Shown here one piece after another: positions 1 through 7,287 of a DNA stretch of 10,190 nt. The translations under genes and the position numbers were made by a program. The DNA lies in assembly GCA_003979335.1 (NCBI GenBank), contig RYWC01000004.1, positions 11,822 to 22,011 of the forward strand. Reading direction: 5' to 3'. Within the stretch, counting starts at the first letter, position 1. Each line of letters opens with the position of its first letter. Source of the stretch: Clostridia bacterium (GTDB lineage: Bacteria > Bacillota_A > Clostridia > Christensenellales > Borkfalkiaceae). Below the pieces are notes generated by a model. It had not been told where the DNA came from and made no database searches. It worked only from the letters and a program-made list of their open reading frames with translations.

Positions 1-1251
1 GTTGCGGGTTGTAAAGTTAATTTTACCATTGACGAGCTGAGAGAAAAATACGGTTTAACCGCGCAGGTAACGTATTTTCTCAACAACGGTAAGGGTGGTA
101 CGTTCAACGACGAGTCCTATGTTAAAAACATCTATTACCCTGCAGGGACTTACGCTTACGATATAGGAACGGACGCGCTTATAAGCGGTAGCGCCGATTT
201 GAAACCGCAGGCAGGATACAACTTTACAGGCTGGTATCTTGCTGCGGAAGAAGACGGCGTACCCCTTTACAGGAACGGCGAAAAGTATAATGAAAATGAA
301 GATTACGATGTTTCAAAGGGTATACAGAGCTCGGGAAATAAGTTTGACTTTAAAAATACAGTTTTAAAATCCGGCGACCATTATTATGTTTGCGCCGACT
401 GGTACGAGGACATGCGTCTGCGCCTTATACTTGACAGCAAGGACGGAGATATCGACGAAATTACTTATACTGTAAACGATAAAACGCATACGGTCAAAAA
501 AGGCGAAGAACTTGTCGGGCTTGAATACAAAATCGATAAAGTAAGCGGTTTGGGCAATGTTACTTCGAGTATAAAAATAGACGGTTATACCGTTTACGGA
601 TTGTATTACGGAGACGAACTTTTCGATTCTTGGCCCATTGAATATCCCGACCAGCCTAATGAAGAGGGCGTTTACGAGGATATCAAACTCAATGTAAAGC
701 TTTTAAAAGGCGAGTGGAATATAGTAAGAACCGCTACCGATGCCGCAATGATTTTTAACAGTTCTTCGGGCAGTTATTATATAGATAGCGATATTGATTT
801 AGGCGGCAGGGCGTTTAGTAATATAAACAATTATACCGGTAAAATCAAAGGTAACGGTTACACAATCAGCAACTTCATAATCAGAAGGTCGCAAGCTATT
901 TCCAATGCGTCTGCGGCTATGTTCGGAACAATAAGAAGTTCTGCCGAAATAAAAGACGTTACATTTAAAGATTTTGAAGCTTCTTTTACAATCGGACAAA
1001 ATGCTTCCGGAAATATCAGATTTATAAGCAACACGATTGAAGAAGGCGCTGTTATTGAGAACTTCAATATCGACGGCGGAGCGCTCAAAATTAATTTGAA
1101 CAGGGGAAGTATTTACGAAACTTATGAAAATGACTGGTTGTTCGGTAATAAGGACGACGCAAGTTATACGGATATTACGGTCAAGAATTCATCTTGTACT
1201 ATAACGTATTTAGACGGTTCGAATCCACCTGTAATCTTTAACAAAATTTAG
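1..1251 (+). CDS. Surface (probably lipo-)protein with InlB-like B repeats and a GLUG-like region, 5' truncated
   Basis: The reading frame is open from base 1 to the TAG at 1249-1251, giving 416 visible residues; the true start lies left of the window. The first residues read V-A-G-C-K, which fits a lipobox, so the visible part may be nearly the whole mature protein anchored by Cys4; this is inference. Residues about 23-137 resemble a Listeria-Bacteroides (InlB B) repeat: a beta-strand, a GYNFTGWY motif near 72-79 and a closing 'YYVCADWY' strand. Residues about 138-237 look like a second, degenerate copy (DGYTVYGLYY). Residues about 238-345 match GLUG/beta-helix style: 'YYIDSDIDLGG', then GKIKGNGYTISNF and 'AMFGTI'. 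Such modules occur in extracellular adhesion or matrix proteins; no catalytic motif is seen. A TTG at 199 is an internal leucine codon, not a start. The gene ends 20 bp before the transporter lipoprotein gene, on the same strand, so co-transcription is likely. Ligand and function are unknown. Confidence 0.85.
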   Translation, partial: VAGCKVNFTIDELREKYGLTAQVTYFLNNGKGGTFNDESYVKNIYYPAGTYAYDIGTDALISGSADLKPQAGYNFTGWYLAAEEDGVPLYRNGEKYNENEDYDVSKGIQSSGNKFDFKNTVLKSGDHYYVCADWYEDMRLRLILDSKDGDIDEITYTVNDKTHTVKKGEELVGLEYKIDKVSGLGNVTSSIKIDGYTVYGLYYGDELFDSWPIEYPDQPNEEGVYEDIKLNVKLLKGEWNIVRTATDAAMIFNSSSGSYYIDSDIDLGGRAFSNINNYTGKIKGNGYTISNFIIRRSQAISNASAAMFGTIRSSAEIKDVTFKDFEASFTIGQNASGNIRFISNTIEEGAVIENFNIDGGALKINLNRGSIYETYENDWLFGNKDDASYTDITVKNSSCTITYLDGSNPPVIFNKI

Positions 1252-1259
1252 AAAAAATC

Positions 1260-1264
1260 GGAGG
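1260..1264 (+). promoter_or_regulatory. Ribosome binding site of the substrate-binding protein gene
   Basis: GGAGG lies 7 bases before the ATG at 1272. It is within the 20-bp gap after the upstream stop codon and fixes the lipoprotein start. The gap has no room for a separate promoter or terminator. Confidence 0.85.
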
Positions 1265-1271
1265 ACTAAAA

Positions 1272-3845
1272 ATGAAAAAAGCCATAAGAAATATTATTCT
1301 CGGCGCAATGTGCGGTTCAATGGTATTTGCCGTTGCCGGCTGTAACGACAATACGGCAGGCATTGATACCGAAACCCGTCCTGTTGCGTTAGCTCTCGGC
1401 GCGGTTGATGAAAACTTTAACCCTTTTGTATATACTGCACAGAACGACGGTGAAGTTGTTGGTATGACGCAGATTTCTATGCTTACAGCGGATGCTAAAG
1501 GCAATATTGTTTGCGGACAAGATGAAGCAACCGTTGCGCTTGATTACAGCATAAATATGTATGATTCGGGCGACAATCTGACTACTGACGGTGATAAAGC
1601 AGAATATACCGTATACGAATTTGTTATCAAAAAAGGTATAAAAGACAGCATGGGTTACGATATCGGCATAAAAGACGCCCTTTTTAACCTTTACGTTTAT
1701 CTTGACCCCGTCTATTCAGGTTCGTCAACAATTTATTCTACTAAGATTAAAGGACTTGCTAAATACAGGGCGCAGGACGCCGGTATGTCGGACGACGCAG
1801 AAGACAGCTTTTCAGATGAAATTATGGCGGCTGTTCAGTTGAGGATAAATAACTTATCCGATTATGATAAAGAAAATTCCAACATTTCTTACGACTCAGT
1901 CAAAGACGATATTAAAATTGTAAGCGAAGAATTCAGAAAAGAGCTTGAAAGCGACTGGACTGCAATCGAAGGCACGGTTAATTCATATGAAGAGTACAGG
2001 TTTACCGAAGATTGGGAAATTTATCTTTGGAATCAAGGTATTATAAAACCCCAATATTTTTTAAACGACCAGAACAATACAGAAAGGCTGAAAGACGAAT
2101 CAGGCAAATATCTTACGACCCTTGACCCTAAAGTTGAAGGCGTAACGATAAACAGTATGTATGAAGATAAGACCAAACTGCGTGAAGATGTCGGCGGACA
2201 GGAAGATAAAAAACAAACTGCGATTAATTTGGTATATAACGAATATTTCAAGGTTAAAGACGGTAATATCGTTCCTTCTGTAACAGGTCAGCTTAATTAT
2301 ATTCTTAACTACCGTTCTACCGGCAGTACCGTAAGACAGAAGTTTTCTGCGGATGAAATTACTAAAAAGGCTGAAGCTCTGCCTGACGGCGAACTTATTG
2401 TTAAATCGATTTCGGGCATTACTACAGCAAAAACAAGTTCGTTCAACGGTAAGGACCTCGGCTCGGAGCACGATGTGTTGAGAATAGAAATCAACGGTGT
2501 AGACCCTGCCGCAATATACAACTTTGCTTATTCCGTTGCGCCTTTACATTATTACTCAGGTAAGTTTGAGGGTGTTGACTACGTTGCGCGCGCAGATAAT
2601 TACGAAAACGAAACCGTCTCAAACAGGTTCGGTATGGTTTGGGGAAATTCTAATTTCTTCAATGACGTAATTGACTCTCCCGACAAGAAAATGTTGCCGG
2701 TAGGCGCCGGAGCATATAAAGCAAGAACGGATATTTCTTTCTGGAATACAAGCCGCGCTGCATATGAACGCAACGAGAATTTTACTACCGTCGGTACCGG
2801 TATCGAAAATGCAAAAATAAAATATTTGAATTATCAGGTTACTACTGACGACCAGATTCTTAACTCTCTTATAAAAGGTGAAATAGATTACGGTCAGCCC
2901 AACTGTACAAACGATAACGTGCAGGCGATTGCCGATGTTAAACATCTTAATAACCGCAGTTATCTTGCAAACGGTTTCGGTTATGTGGGAATTAACCCTA
3001 CGTTTATTCCCGAAATGGAAGTAAGGCAGGCAATTATGCTTGCGATGAACCCTCAGAAGTATATTATAGGCGGTTACTACACTTCGCAGTACGCAAGTAT
3101 GCTTTACAGACCCACATCAAAAACAAACTTTATTTTTGAACTTGGCGATTCTACGCGTCTTAACAGCGCTTATACTACAAGATACAACAATGTTAAGCTT
3201 GAATATAATGCGGCAACCGTAACCGATGAAATAGAAAGATTGATGGGTGAAACCGAGTATAAGAAAGTGAGCGGTATTTATACCAAAAACGGTACGCCTT
3301 TAAAGATAACATTTACTATTGCAGGAGAAACCACAGACCACCCCGCATGGCAGATGTTTACGGACGCAAGGGATACGCTCAACGGTTTGGGCTTTGATAT
3401 CACAGTTAAAACTGATAGAAACGCGCTTATAAGCCTTGCAACAGGTCAGCTTTGGGTTTGGGCAGCTGCTTGGACTTCAGGTATCGACCCTGATATGTAT
3501 CAGGTTTACCATAAAGACAGTAACGCTACCAGTGTTAAGAACTGGGGTTATCCCGCTATTCTGTCAAACCAGAATCATATGTTTGACAGAGAAAACGAAA
3601 TATTAGACGAAATAAGCGAATTTATTGACAATGCAAGGTCGACAACCATAAAACAGACGCGTGCCAATAATTATATGGATGCGCTCGATCGCGTAATGGA
3701 TTTAGCTGTTGAACTTCCCACATACCAGAGAAACGATTTGGGCGTATATAATAATACCGTTATCGCCGCGTCTTCTCTCAACAGAGAACCTAGCGCTAAC
3801 GCAGGGCTCATTTGCAAAATTTGGGAACTTGACTACGTCAAATAA
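1272..3845 (+). CDS. oppA: Family-5 extracellular solute-binding lipoprotein of a peptide ABC importer (OppA/DppA-like)
   Basis: This 857-residue protein should capture peptides, or another family-5 ligand, outside the membrane and deliver them to OppBC. A basic start, a hydrophobic stretch (residues 5-22) and the lipobox V-A-G-C give a lipid-anchored Cys24. Family-5 (SBP_bac_5) landmarks are ENFNPF at 47-52, 'EFVIKKGIK' at 116-124 followed by 'ALFNLYVYLDP', 'VLRIEING..PAAIYNF' at 402-418, 'GFGYVGINP' then VRQAIMLAMN at 584-593, 'AAAWTSGIDPDMY' at 731-743, NWGY at 757-760 and 'ELPTYQRNDLGVYN' near 814-827. The family usually has about 500-600 residues; most of the excess is an inserted acidic segment at about 170-400, between the N-terminal lobe strands and the 'VLRIEING' strand. 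A good GGAGG supports the start. The gene is followed after 27 bp by the permease gene. The family assignment is firm, but the ligand cannot be read from sequence and could be peptides, nickel chelates or sugars. Confidence 0.92.
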   Translation: MKKAIRNIILGAMCGSMVFAVAGCNDNTAGIDTETRPVALALGAVDENFNPFVYTAQNDGEVVGMTQISMLTADAKGNIVCGQDEATVALDYSINMYDSGDNLTTDGDKAEYTVYEFVIKKGIKDSMGYDIGIKDALFNLYVYLDPVYSGSSTIYSTKIKGLAKYRAQDAGMSDDAEDSFSDEIMAAVQLRINNLSDYDKENSNISYDSVKDDIKIVSEEFRKELESDWTAIEGTVNSYEEYRFTEDWEIYLWNQGIIKPQYFLNDQNNTERLKDESGKYLTTLDPKVEGVTINSMYEDKTKLREDVGGQEDKKQTAINLVYNEYFKVKDGNIVPSVTGQLNYILNYRSTGSTVRQKFSADEITKKAEALPDGELIVKSISGITTAKTSSFNGKDLGSEHDVLRIEINGVDPAAIYNFAYSVAPLHYYSGKFEGVDYVARADNYENETVSNRFGMVWGNSNFFNDVIDSPDKKMLPVGAGAYKARTDISFWNTSRAAYERNENFTTVGTGIENAKIKYLNYQVTTDDQILNSLIKGEIDYGQPNCTNDNVQAIADVKHLNNRSYLANGFGYVGINPTFIPEMEVRQAIMLAMNPQKYIIGGYYTSQYASMLYRPTSKTNFIFELGDSTRLNSAYTTRYNNVKLEYNAATVTDEIERLMGETEYKKVSGIYTKNGTPLKITFTIAGETTDHPAWQMFTDARDTLNGLGFDITVKTDRNALISLATGQLWVWAAAWTSGIDPDMYQVYHKDSNATSVKNWGYPAILSNQNHMFDRENEILDEISEFIDNARSTTIKQTRANNYMDALDRVMDLAVELPTYQRNDLGVYNNTVIAASSLNREPSANAGLICKIWELDYVK

Positions 3846-3855
3846 TAGTCTTCTT

Positions 3856-3860
3856 AGGAA
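3856..3860 (+). promoter_or_regulatory. Weak, distant ribosome binding site before oppB
   Basis: AGGAA is the only purine-rich match in the 27-bp gap. It sits 12 bases before the ATG at 3873, weaker and farther than the other sites in this operon. Weak initiation here would favour more binding protein than permease, a ratio common in such importers; that consequence is inference. No hairpin is visible in the gap. Confidence 0.45.
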
Positions 3861-3872
3861 AATTTATACAAA

Positions 3873-4886
3873 ATGTCAAAAAACAGCTCAATTTTAAAAT
3901 ATGTAATTAAAAGGTTGCTTCTCGCGCTGTTTATCCTTATTGGGGTTTCGCTGATACTTTATATTCTTATAAGGTTAATGCCGCTTAACGTCATTGAGGC
4001 TAACTATTATAAAACGCATACAAAGGGAGATGCGGCGGATGAAGCGCAACTTGCTGAAATTCTTGCAAGGTACAATCTGGATGATAAGTCGTTCGGCGGT
4101 ATTTGCAAGGGTTGGTGGAATTGGATTACTAAGTTCTTTTCGGGCGATTTAGGTCGTACGCTTACAAATAACCGTGACGTCGGCGAAGTCATATTCGAAA
4201 ACATGGGGGTTTCGTTTGCGGTTTCACTCATTTCGCTCGTATTGGAACTTATTATAGCTATTCCTCTCGGTATTAAATGCGCATGCAACCAATACGGAAA
4301 ACTCGACTATACCGTTACCGTACTGACGATGATAGGTATTTCGTTTCCGTCGTTCTTCTTTGCAAGTATTATAATAAAAATATTTGCGGTTGATTTGGGT
4401 TGGTTCCCTATAAACGGATTAAATACCCCGACGGCGAATTATACGGGTGTAATGAATATTTTGGATATGGCGTGGCATATGATTCTGCCTATATTCGTGC
4501 TTACTATACTCTCAATCGGTTCGATGATGAGATATACCAGAACGAATACGCTTGAAGTACTTAATGCCGACTATATTCGTACCGCAAGGGCAAAGGGACT
4601 TTCGGAAGGTAAGGTGGTTTATAAACACGCGTTCAGAAACACTTTAATTCCGCTTGTAACTACGCTCGCCGGTATTTTGCCGGGGCTTTTCGGCGGTTCA
4701 ATGATTGTAGAACAGGTCTTTGCGTTGCCCGGCATAGGAAATATGGCTTATAAACTTACTCAAACAGGCGACGTAACGTTTATAATGGGTTACGATATGT
4801 TTATTGCAACTTTGACTGTTATAGGCATTTTGTTGACGGATATTATGTACGCCGTAGTTGACCCGAGGGTCAGATTGGGTAAATAG
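3873..4886 (+). CDS. oppB: Peptide ABC importer permease, OppB/DppB type
   Basis: This is one of the two inner-membrane channel subunits. The 337-residue length is normal for the family. The N-terminus 'ILKYVIKRLLLALF' with the following hydrophobic run (residues 12-34) and 'IRLMP' is the typical OppB start. Further membrane segments are visible near 112-136, 148-170, 203-225, 258-280 and 307-330, giving the usual six. The ATPase-contacting EAA loop is 'DYIRTARAKGLSEGKVVYKH' at 233-252, and 'EQVFALPGIGNMAY' at 280-293 is the family signature that follows it. The extracellular segment at about 40-110 contains 'GDLGRTL', which corresponds to the conserved GDLG-S motif. It lies between the binding-protein gene and oppC, and its stop codon overlaps the ribosome binding site of oppC. 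Membership of the peptide/nickel permease family is certain; the exact substrate class is not. Confidence 0.94.
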   Translation: MSKNSSILKYVIKRLLLALFILIGVSLILYILIRLMPLNVIEANYYKTHTKGDAADEAQLAEILARYNLDDKSFGGICKGWWNWITKFFSGDLGRTLTNNRDVGEVIFENMGVSFAVSLISLVLELIIAIPLGIKCACNQYGKLDYTVTVLTMIGISFPSFFFASIIIKIFAVDLGWFPINGLNTPTANYTGVMNILDMAWHMILPIFVLTILSIGSMMRYTRTNTLEVLNADYIRTARAKGLSEGKVVYKHAFRNTLIPLVTTLAGILPGLFGGSMIVEQVFALPGIGNMAYKLTQTGDVTFIMGYDMFIATLTVIGILLTDIMYAVVDPRVRLGK

Positions 4887-4890
4887 GAGG
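4885..4890 (+). promoter_or_regulatory. Ribosome binding site of oppC overlapping the oppB stop codon
   Basis: AGGAGG shares its first two bases with the TAG stop of oppB (4884-4886) and stands 8 bases before the ATG at 4899. This fixes the oppC start and suggests translational coupling of the two permeases. Confidence 0.85.
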
Positions 4891-4898
4891 GTAAAAAA

Positions 4899-5978
4899 AT
4901 GGAAGAAAATAAAAAGCCCTCTGTCGAGGAAGTTGAAGCGCTCAATGCGGAAAAAGCGGAAGAAGCTAAGTTTAACGATTTGCACGGGGAAGTGCTTGGC
5001 GACAGAGTTAAAGTTCTTTCCCCCGGCAGAACGGTTCTTAAAAGATTTTTCCGTTCTAAGCTTTCGGTTGTAGGGCTTGCAATAATCGTAGCGCTGTTTT
5101 TGATATCGTTTATAGGACCTTTGTTTTCGCCTTGGGGCGAGCAGGAAGTGGATAGCACTCCTACGACAATTGTAAACTATACCGAAACAAGGTATATGGA
5201 TGAGAACGGTGAAATGCATTACGGGTACGATATTGCCGTAATGCACAGCGAAGTAAACAAAAGAGCCGAATTATCGGCTTCGCACTGGCTCGGCACCGAT
5301 GAAAGCGGTTTTGATATATTTACAAGGCTTATGTACGGCGGAAGAATTTCGCTTACGGTCGGATTTGTAGTTGTATTGCTGGAAACGCTTATAGGTGTAA
5401 TTTTAGGCGGTTTGGCAGGTTATTTCGGCGGTAAAGTCGATAACGCTATAATGCGAATTACGGATATTCTGTATTGTATACCGCAATTGCCAATAATGCT
5501 GATTTTCTACGCTGTATTTAACTCGCTCGGCATTATGTCGATTGCCCGATTATATTATATGTTGGGCATATTGACGCTTATAGGGTGGGCAGGTACTGCG
5601 CGGCTTGTAAGAGGACAGATACTTTCGTTAAGAGAGCAGGAATTTATGCTTGCGGCTAAATGTTCCGGTCTTTCTGTTAAACGTAAAATATTCAAACATC
5701 TTATTCCGAACGTTTTGCCTCAGCTCATAGTTTCAATGACATTGGGACTCGGCAGCATAATACTTACAGAGGCAACTCTCGGATTCCTCGGAATAGGCGC
5801 GCCCGAAGGCACGGCAACGTGGGGCGCAATGATTCAGTCGGCGGCAAAGAGTACTTATTTGAGTAACTTCCCCAACTTCTGGGTACCGCCCGGCATATGT
5901 ATTACGCTTGCTATACTTGCGTTTAACTTTGTAGGCGACGGTTTAAGAGACGCTTTTGACCCTAAAATGAAGAGGTAA
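4899..5978 (+). CDS. oppC: Peptide ABC importer permease, OppC/DppC type, with acidic N-terminal extension
   Basis: This 359-residue subunit is the partner channel protein of OppB. Residues 1-40 are a charged, mostly acidic cytoplasmic leader. They are followed by the OppC N-terminal region 'LKRFFRSKLSVVGLAIIVAL' and the first membrane segment (55-75). An extracellular loop of about 50 residues leads to the hallmark HWLGTDESGFDIFTRLMYGG at 129-148. More membrane segments lie near 151-175, 190-210, 216-232, 273-296 and 331-347. The EAA loop is 'EFMLAAKCSGLSVKRKIFKH' at 248-267, and 'EATLGFLGIG' with 'TWGAMI' follows at 291-312, as expected for OppC. The loop containing 'NYTETRYMDENGEMHYGYD' makes the protein longer than the roughly 300 residues usual for the family. 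The C-terminus 'GDGLRDAFDPKMKR' is canonical. The gene starts 12 bp after oppB and ends 3 bp before oppD. Confidence 0.94.
   Translation: MEENKKPSVEEVEALNAEKAEEAKFNDLHGEVLGDRVKVLSPGRTVLKRFFRSKLSVVGLAIIVALFLISFIGPLFSPWGEQEVDSTPTTIVNYTETRYMDENGEMHYGYDIAVMHSEVNKRAELSASHWLGTDESGFDIFTRLMYGGRISLTVGFVVVLLETLIGVILGGLAGYFGGKVDNAIMRITDILYCIPQLPIMLIFYAVFNSLGIMSIARLYYMLGILTLIGWAGTARLVRGQILSLREQEFMLAAKCSGLSVKRKIFKHLIPNVLPQLIVSMTLGLGSIILTEATLGFLGIGAPEGTATWGAMIQSAAKSTYLSNFPNFWVPPGICITLAILAFNFVGDGLRDAFDPKMKR
5971..5975 (+). promoter_or_regulatory. Ribosome binding site of oppD inside the oppC 3' end
   Basis: AGAGG stands 6 bases before the ATG at 5982 and lies within the last codons of oppC. It supports the upstream start that includes the unusual basic leader, rather than a later internal methionine (residue 49). 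Confidence 0.65.
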
Positions 5979-5981
5979 ACA

Positions 5982-7286
5982 ATGTCCGAAGATAAAAATT
6001 CAAAAAAATCTCATTATATTTCGGGCGCGGAGTCACGTCGCATTGCAAAAGAAAATGCAAAAGCTACGAAGTATTATGAAAAACGCAAGAAGAGAAAGGT
6101 AAAAGAGGAAGAGTTTATAACCCAAATGCAGGACGCTTCTAATATCTTGGAAATCGAAGACCTGCAAACCTATTTCTTTACCGATGCCGGCGTTGTTAAA
6201 GCAGTAAACGGCGTTACATTCTCAATACCCGAAGGGTCTACTGTCGGTGTTGTCGGAGAAAGCGGTTGCGGTAAATCCGTAACTTCTCTTTCAACGATGC
6301 AACTTGTTCAGGGGCCTGCCGGTCAGATTGTCGGCGGTTCAATAAGATTTAAATCAAATTCATACAAACGCGACGCAAAAGGTCAAAAAATTCCCGTTTT
6401 TGAGACCGTTAAGGAAGAAAACGGCGAAGAAAAACCTGTTATGGACAAGCGCGGTAAGCCTGTTATTAAGAAAAACGAGCTTGGCGGCAATTTATATGAA
6501 CGCGAGGAAAGGGTTGTGGATATCGCAAAGATGCCCGTTGAAGCAATGCGCGCTATCAGGGGCAGTGAAATTGCAATGATTTTCCAGGAGCCTATGACTT
6601 CCTTGAACCCTGTATTTACGATTGGCAACCAGCTTGACGAAGTCGCGCTACTTCACCTTGAGGGTATCTCTAAAGCGAGGGCGAAAGAGCGTAGCCTTGA
6701 GATGCTTAATCTTGTAGGTATGGCGGACCCCGAAAGCATATACAAAAAATACCCCCACGAATTATCGGGCGGTATGCGCCAAAGAGTTATGATAGCTATG
6801 GCGCTTCTATGCAATCCGCGCCTTATTATTGCAGACGAGCCGACAACAGCGCTTGATGTTACAATTCAGGCGCAGATTCTCGATTTGCTGAAAGATATTA
6901 AAAAGAAGATTAACGGCAGTATAATGCTTATTACGCACGATTTGGGCGTCGTTGCGGAAATGGCTGATTTTGTTGTTGTTATGTACGCAGGCAAAATAAT
7001 AGAGATGGGTACGGCTGAAGACATTTTCGATAATCCTATGCATCCTTATACCATAGGTTTGCAGAAGAGCAAACCCTCCGTAAACGGCGAAGTAGAATCT
7101 CTTTATTGTATTCCTGGGTTTGTGCCCAACCCCGTGGATATGCCCGATTACTGTTATTTCAGGGACAGGTGCGACAGGTGCCGCGAAGAATGCGCAGGCG
7201 CTTATCCCGAACTTGTGAAAGTTTCGCCTACACACAGCGTTTCCTGTTACCTTTACCAATCGATGAGCGAGAAGAAGGAGGTCTGA
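5982..7286 (+). CDS. oppD: Peptide ABC importer ATP-binding protein, OppD/DppD type, with N-terminal extension and internal insertion
   Basis: This cytoplasmic ATPase should pair with OppF to power uptake. The 434 residues show all ABC motifs: Walker A GESGCGKS at 92-99, Q-loop FQEP (Gln202), signature LSGGMRQR at 261-268, Walker B 'LIIADEP' at 281-287, D-loop ALD at 290-292 and His319. 'MTSLNPVFTIGNQ' at 205-217 is typical of the OppD/DppD branch. The C-terminal oligopeptide-transporter domain has four conserved cysteines, Cys391, Cys397, Cys404 and Cys422, in C-x5-C-x6-C...C spacing. This arrangement is known to hold a 4Fe-4S cluster in mycobacterial OppD. There is an extra Cys400. The protein is about 100 residues longer than usual. 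A lysine/arginine-rich leader (1-53) precedes the nucleotide-binding domain, and a charged insert (about 125-180) lies between the Walker A and Q-loop regions, where most relatives have a short turn. The start is backed by an AGAGG site. Confidence 0.94.
   Translation: MSEDKNSKKSHYISGAESRRIAKENAKATKYYEKRKKRKVKEEEFITQMQDASNILEIEDLQTYFFTDAGVVKAVNGVTFSIPEGSTVGVVGESGCGKSVTSLSTMQLVQGPAGQIVGGSIRFKSNSYKRDAKGQKIPVFETVKEENGEEKPVMDKRGKPVIKKNELGGNLYEREERVVDIAKMPVEAMRAIRGSEIAMIFQEPMTSLNPVFTIGNQLDEVALLHLEGISKARAKERSLEMLNLVGMADPESIYKKYPHELSGGMRQRVMIAMALLCNPRLIIADEPTTALDVTIQAQILDLLKDIKKKINGSIMLITHDLGVVAEMADFVVVMYAGKIIEMGTAEDIFDNPMHPYTIGLQKSKPSVNGEVESLYCIPGFVPNPVDMPDYCYFRDRCDRCREECAGAYPELVKVSPTHSVSCYLYQSMSEKKEV
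7275..7281 (+). promoter_or_regulatory. Strong ribosome binding site of oppF
   Basis: AAGGAGG lies in the last codons of oppD, 6 bases before the ATG at 7288. Only 1 base separates the oppD stop (7284-7286) from this start, so translational coupling of the two ATPases is likely. Confidence 0.88.
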
Positions 7287-7287
7287 T

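Noticed and set aside
199..201. TTG as the start of the first gene
   Set aside because: The frame is open back to base 1 and the upstream residues belong to the same InlB-like module, so this is an internal leucine codon.
3709..3897. Plus-strand 62-codon frame across the oppA-oppB gap
   Set aside because: It overlaps the conserved C-terminus of the binding protein and the oppB start; its composition is unlike a protein and it has no motif.
4698..5246. Long minus-strand open frame (182 codons) opposite oppB/oppC
   Set aside because: It lies wholly antisense to two well-supported permease genes. Its translation is Arg/His/Tyr/Phe-rich with no domain, and no convincing ribosome binding site was found.
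6126..6128. Later ATG (residue 49) as the true oppD start
   Set aside because: The ATG at 5982 has an AGAGG site at good spacing and sits 3 bp after oppC, matching the tight packing of the operon. The later ATG has only a poorly spaced purine stretch.
6807..7259. Minus-strand 150-codon frame opposite oppD
   Set aside because: It is antisense to the Walker B and cysteine-rich region of OppD. Codon patterns follow the plus strand and there is no domain evidence.
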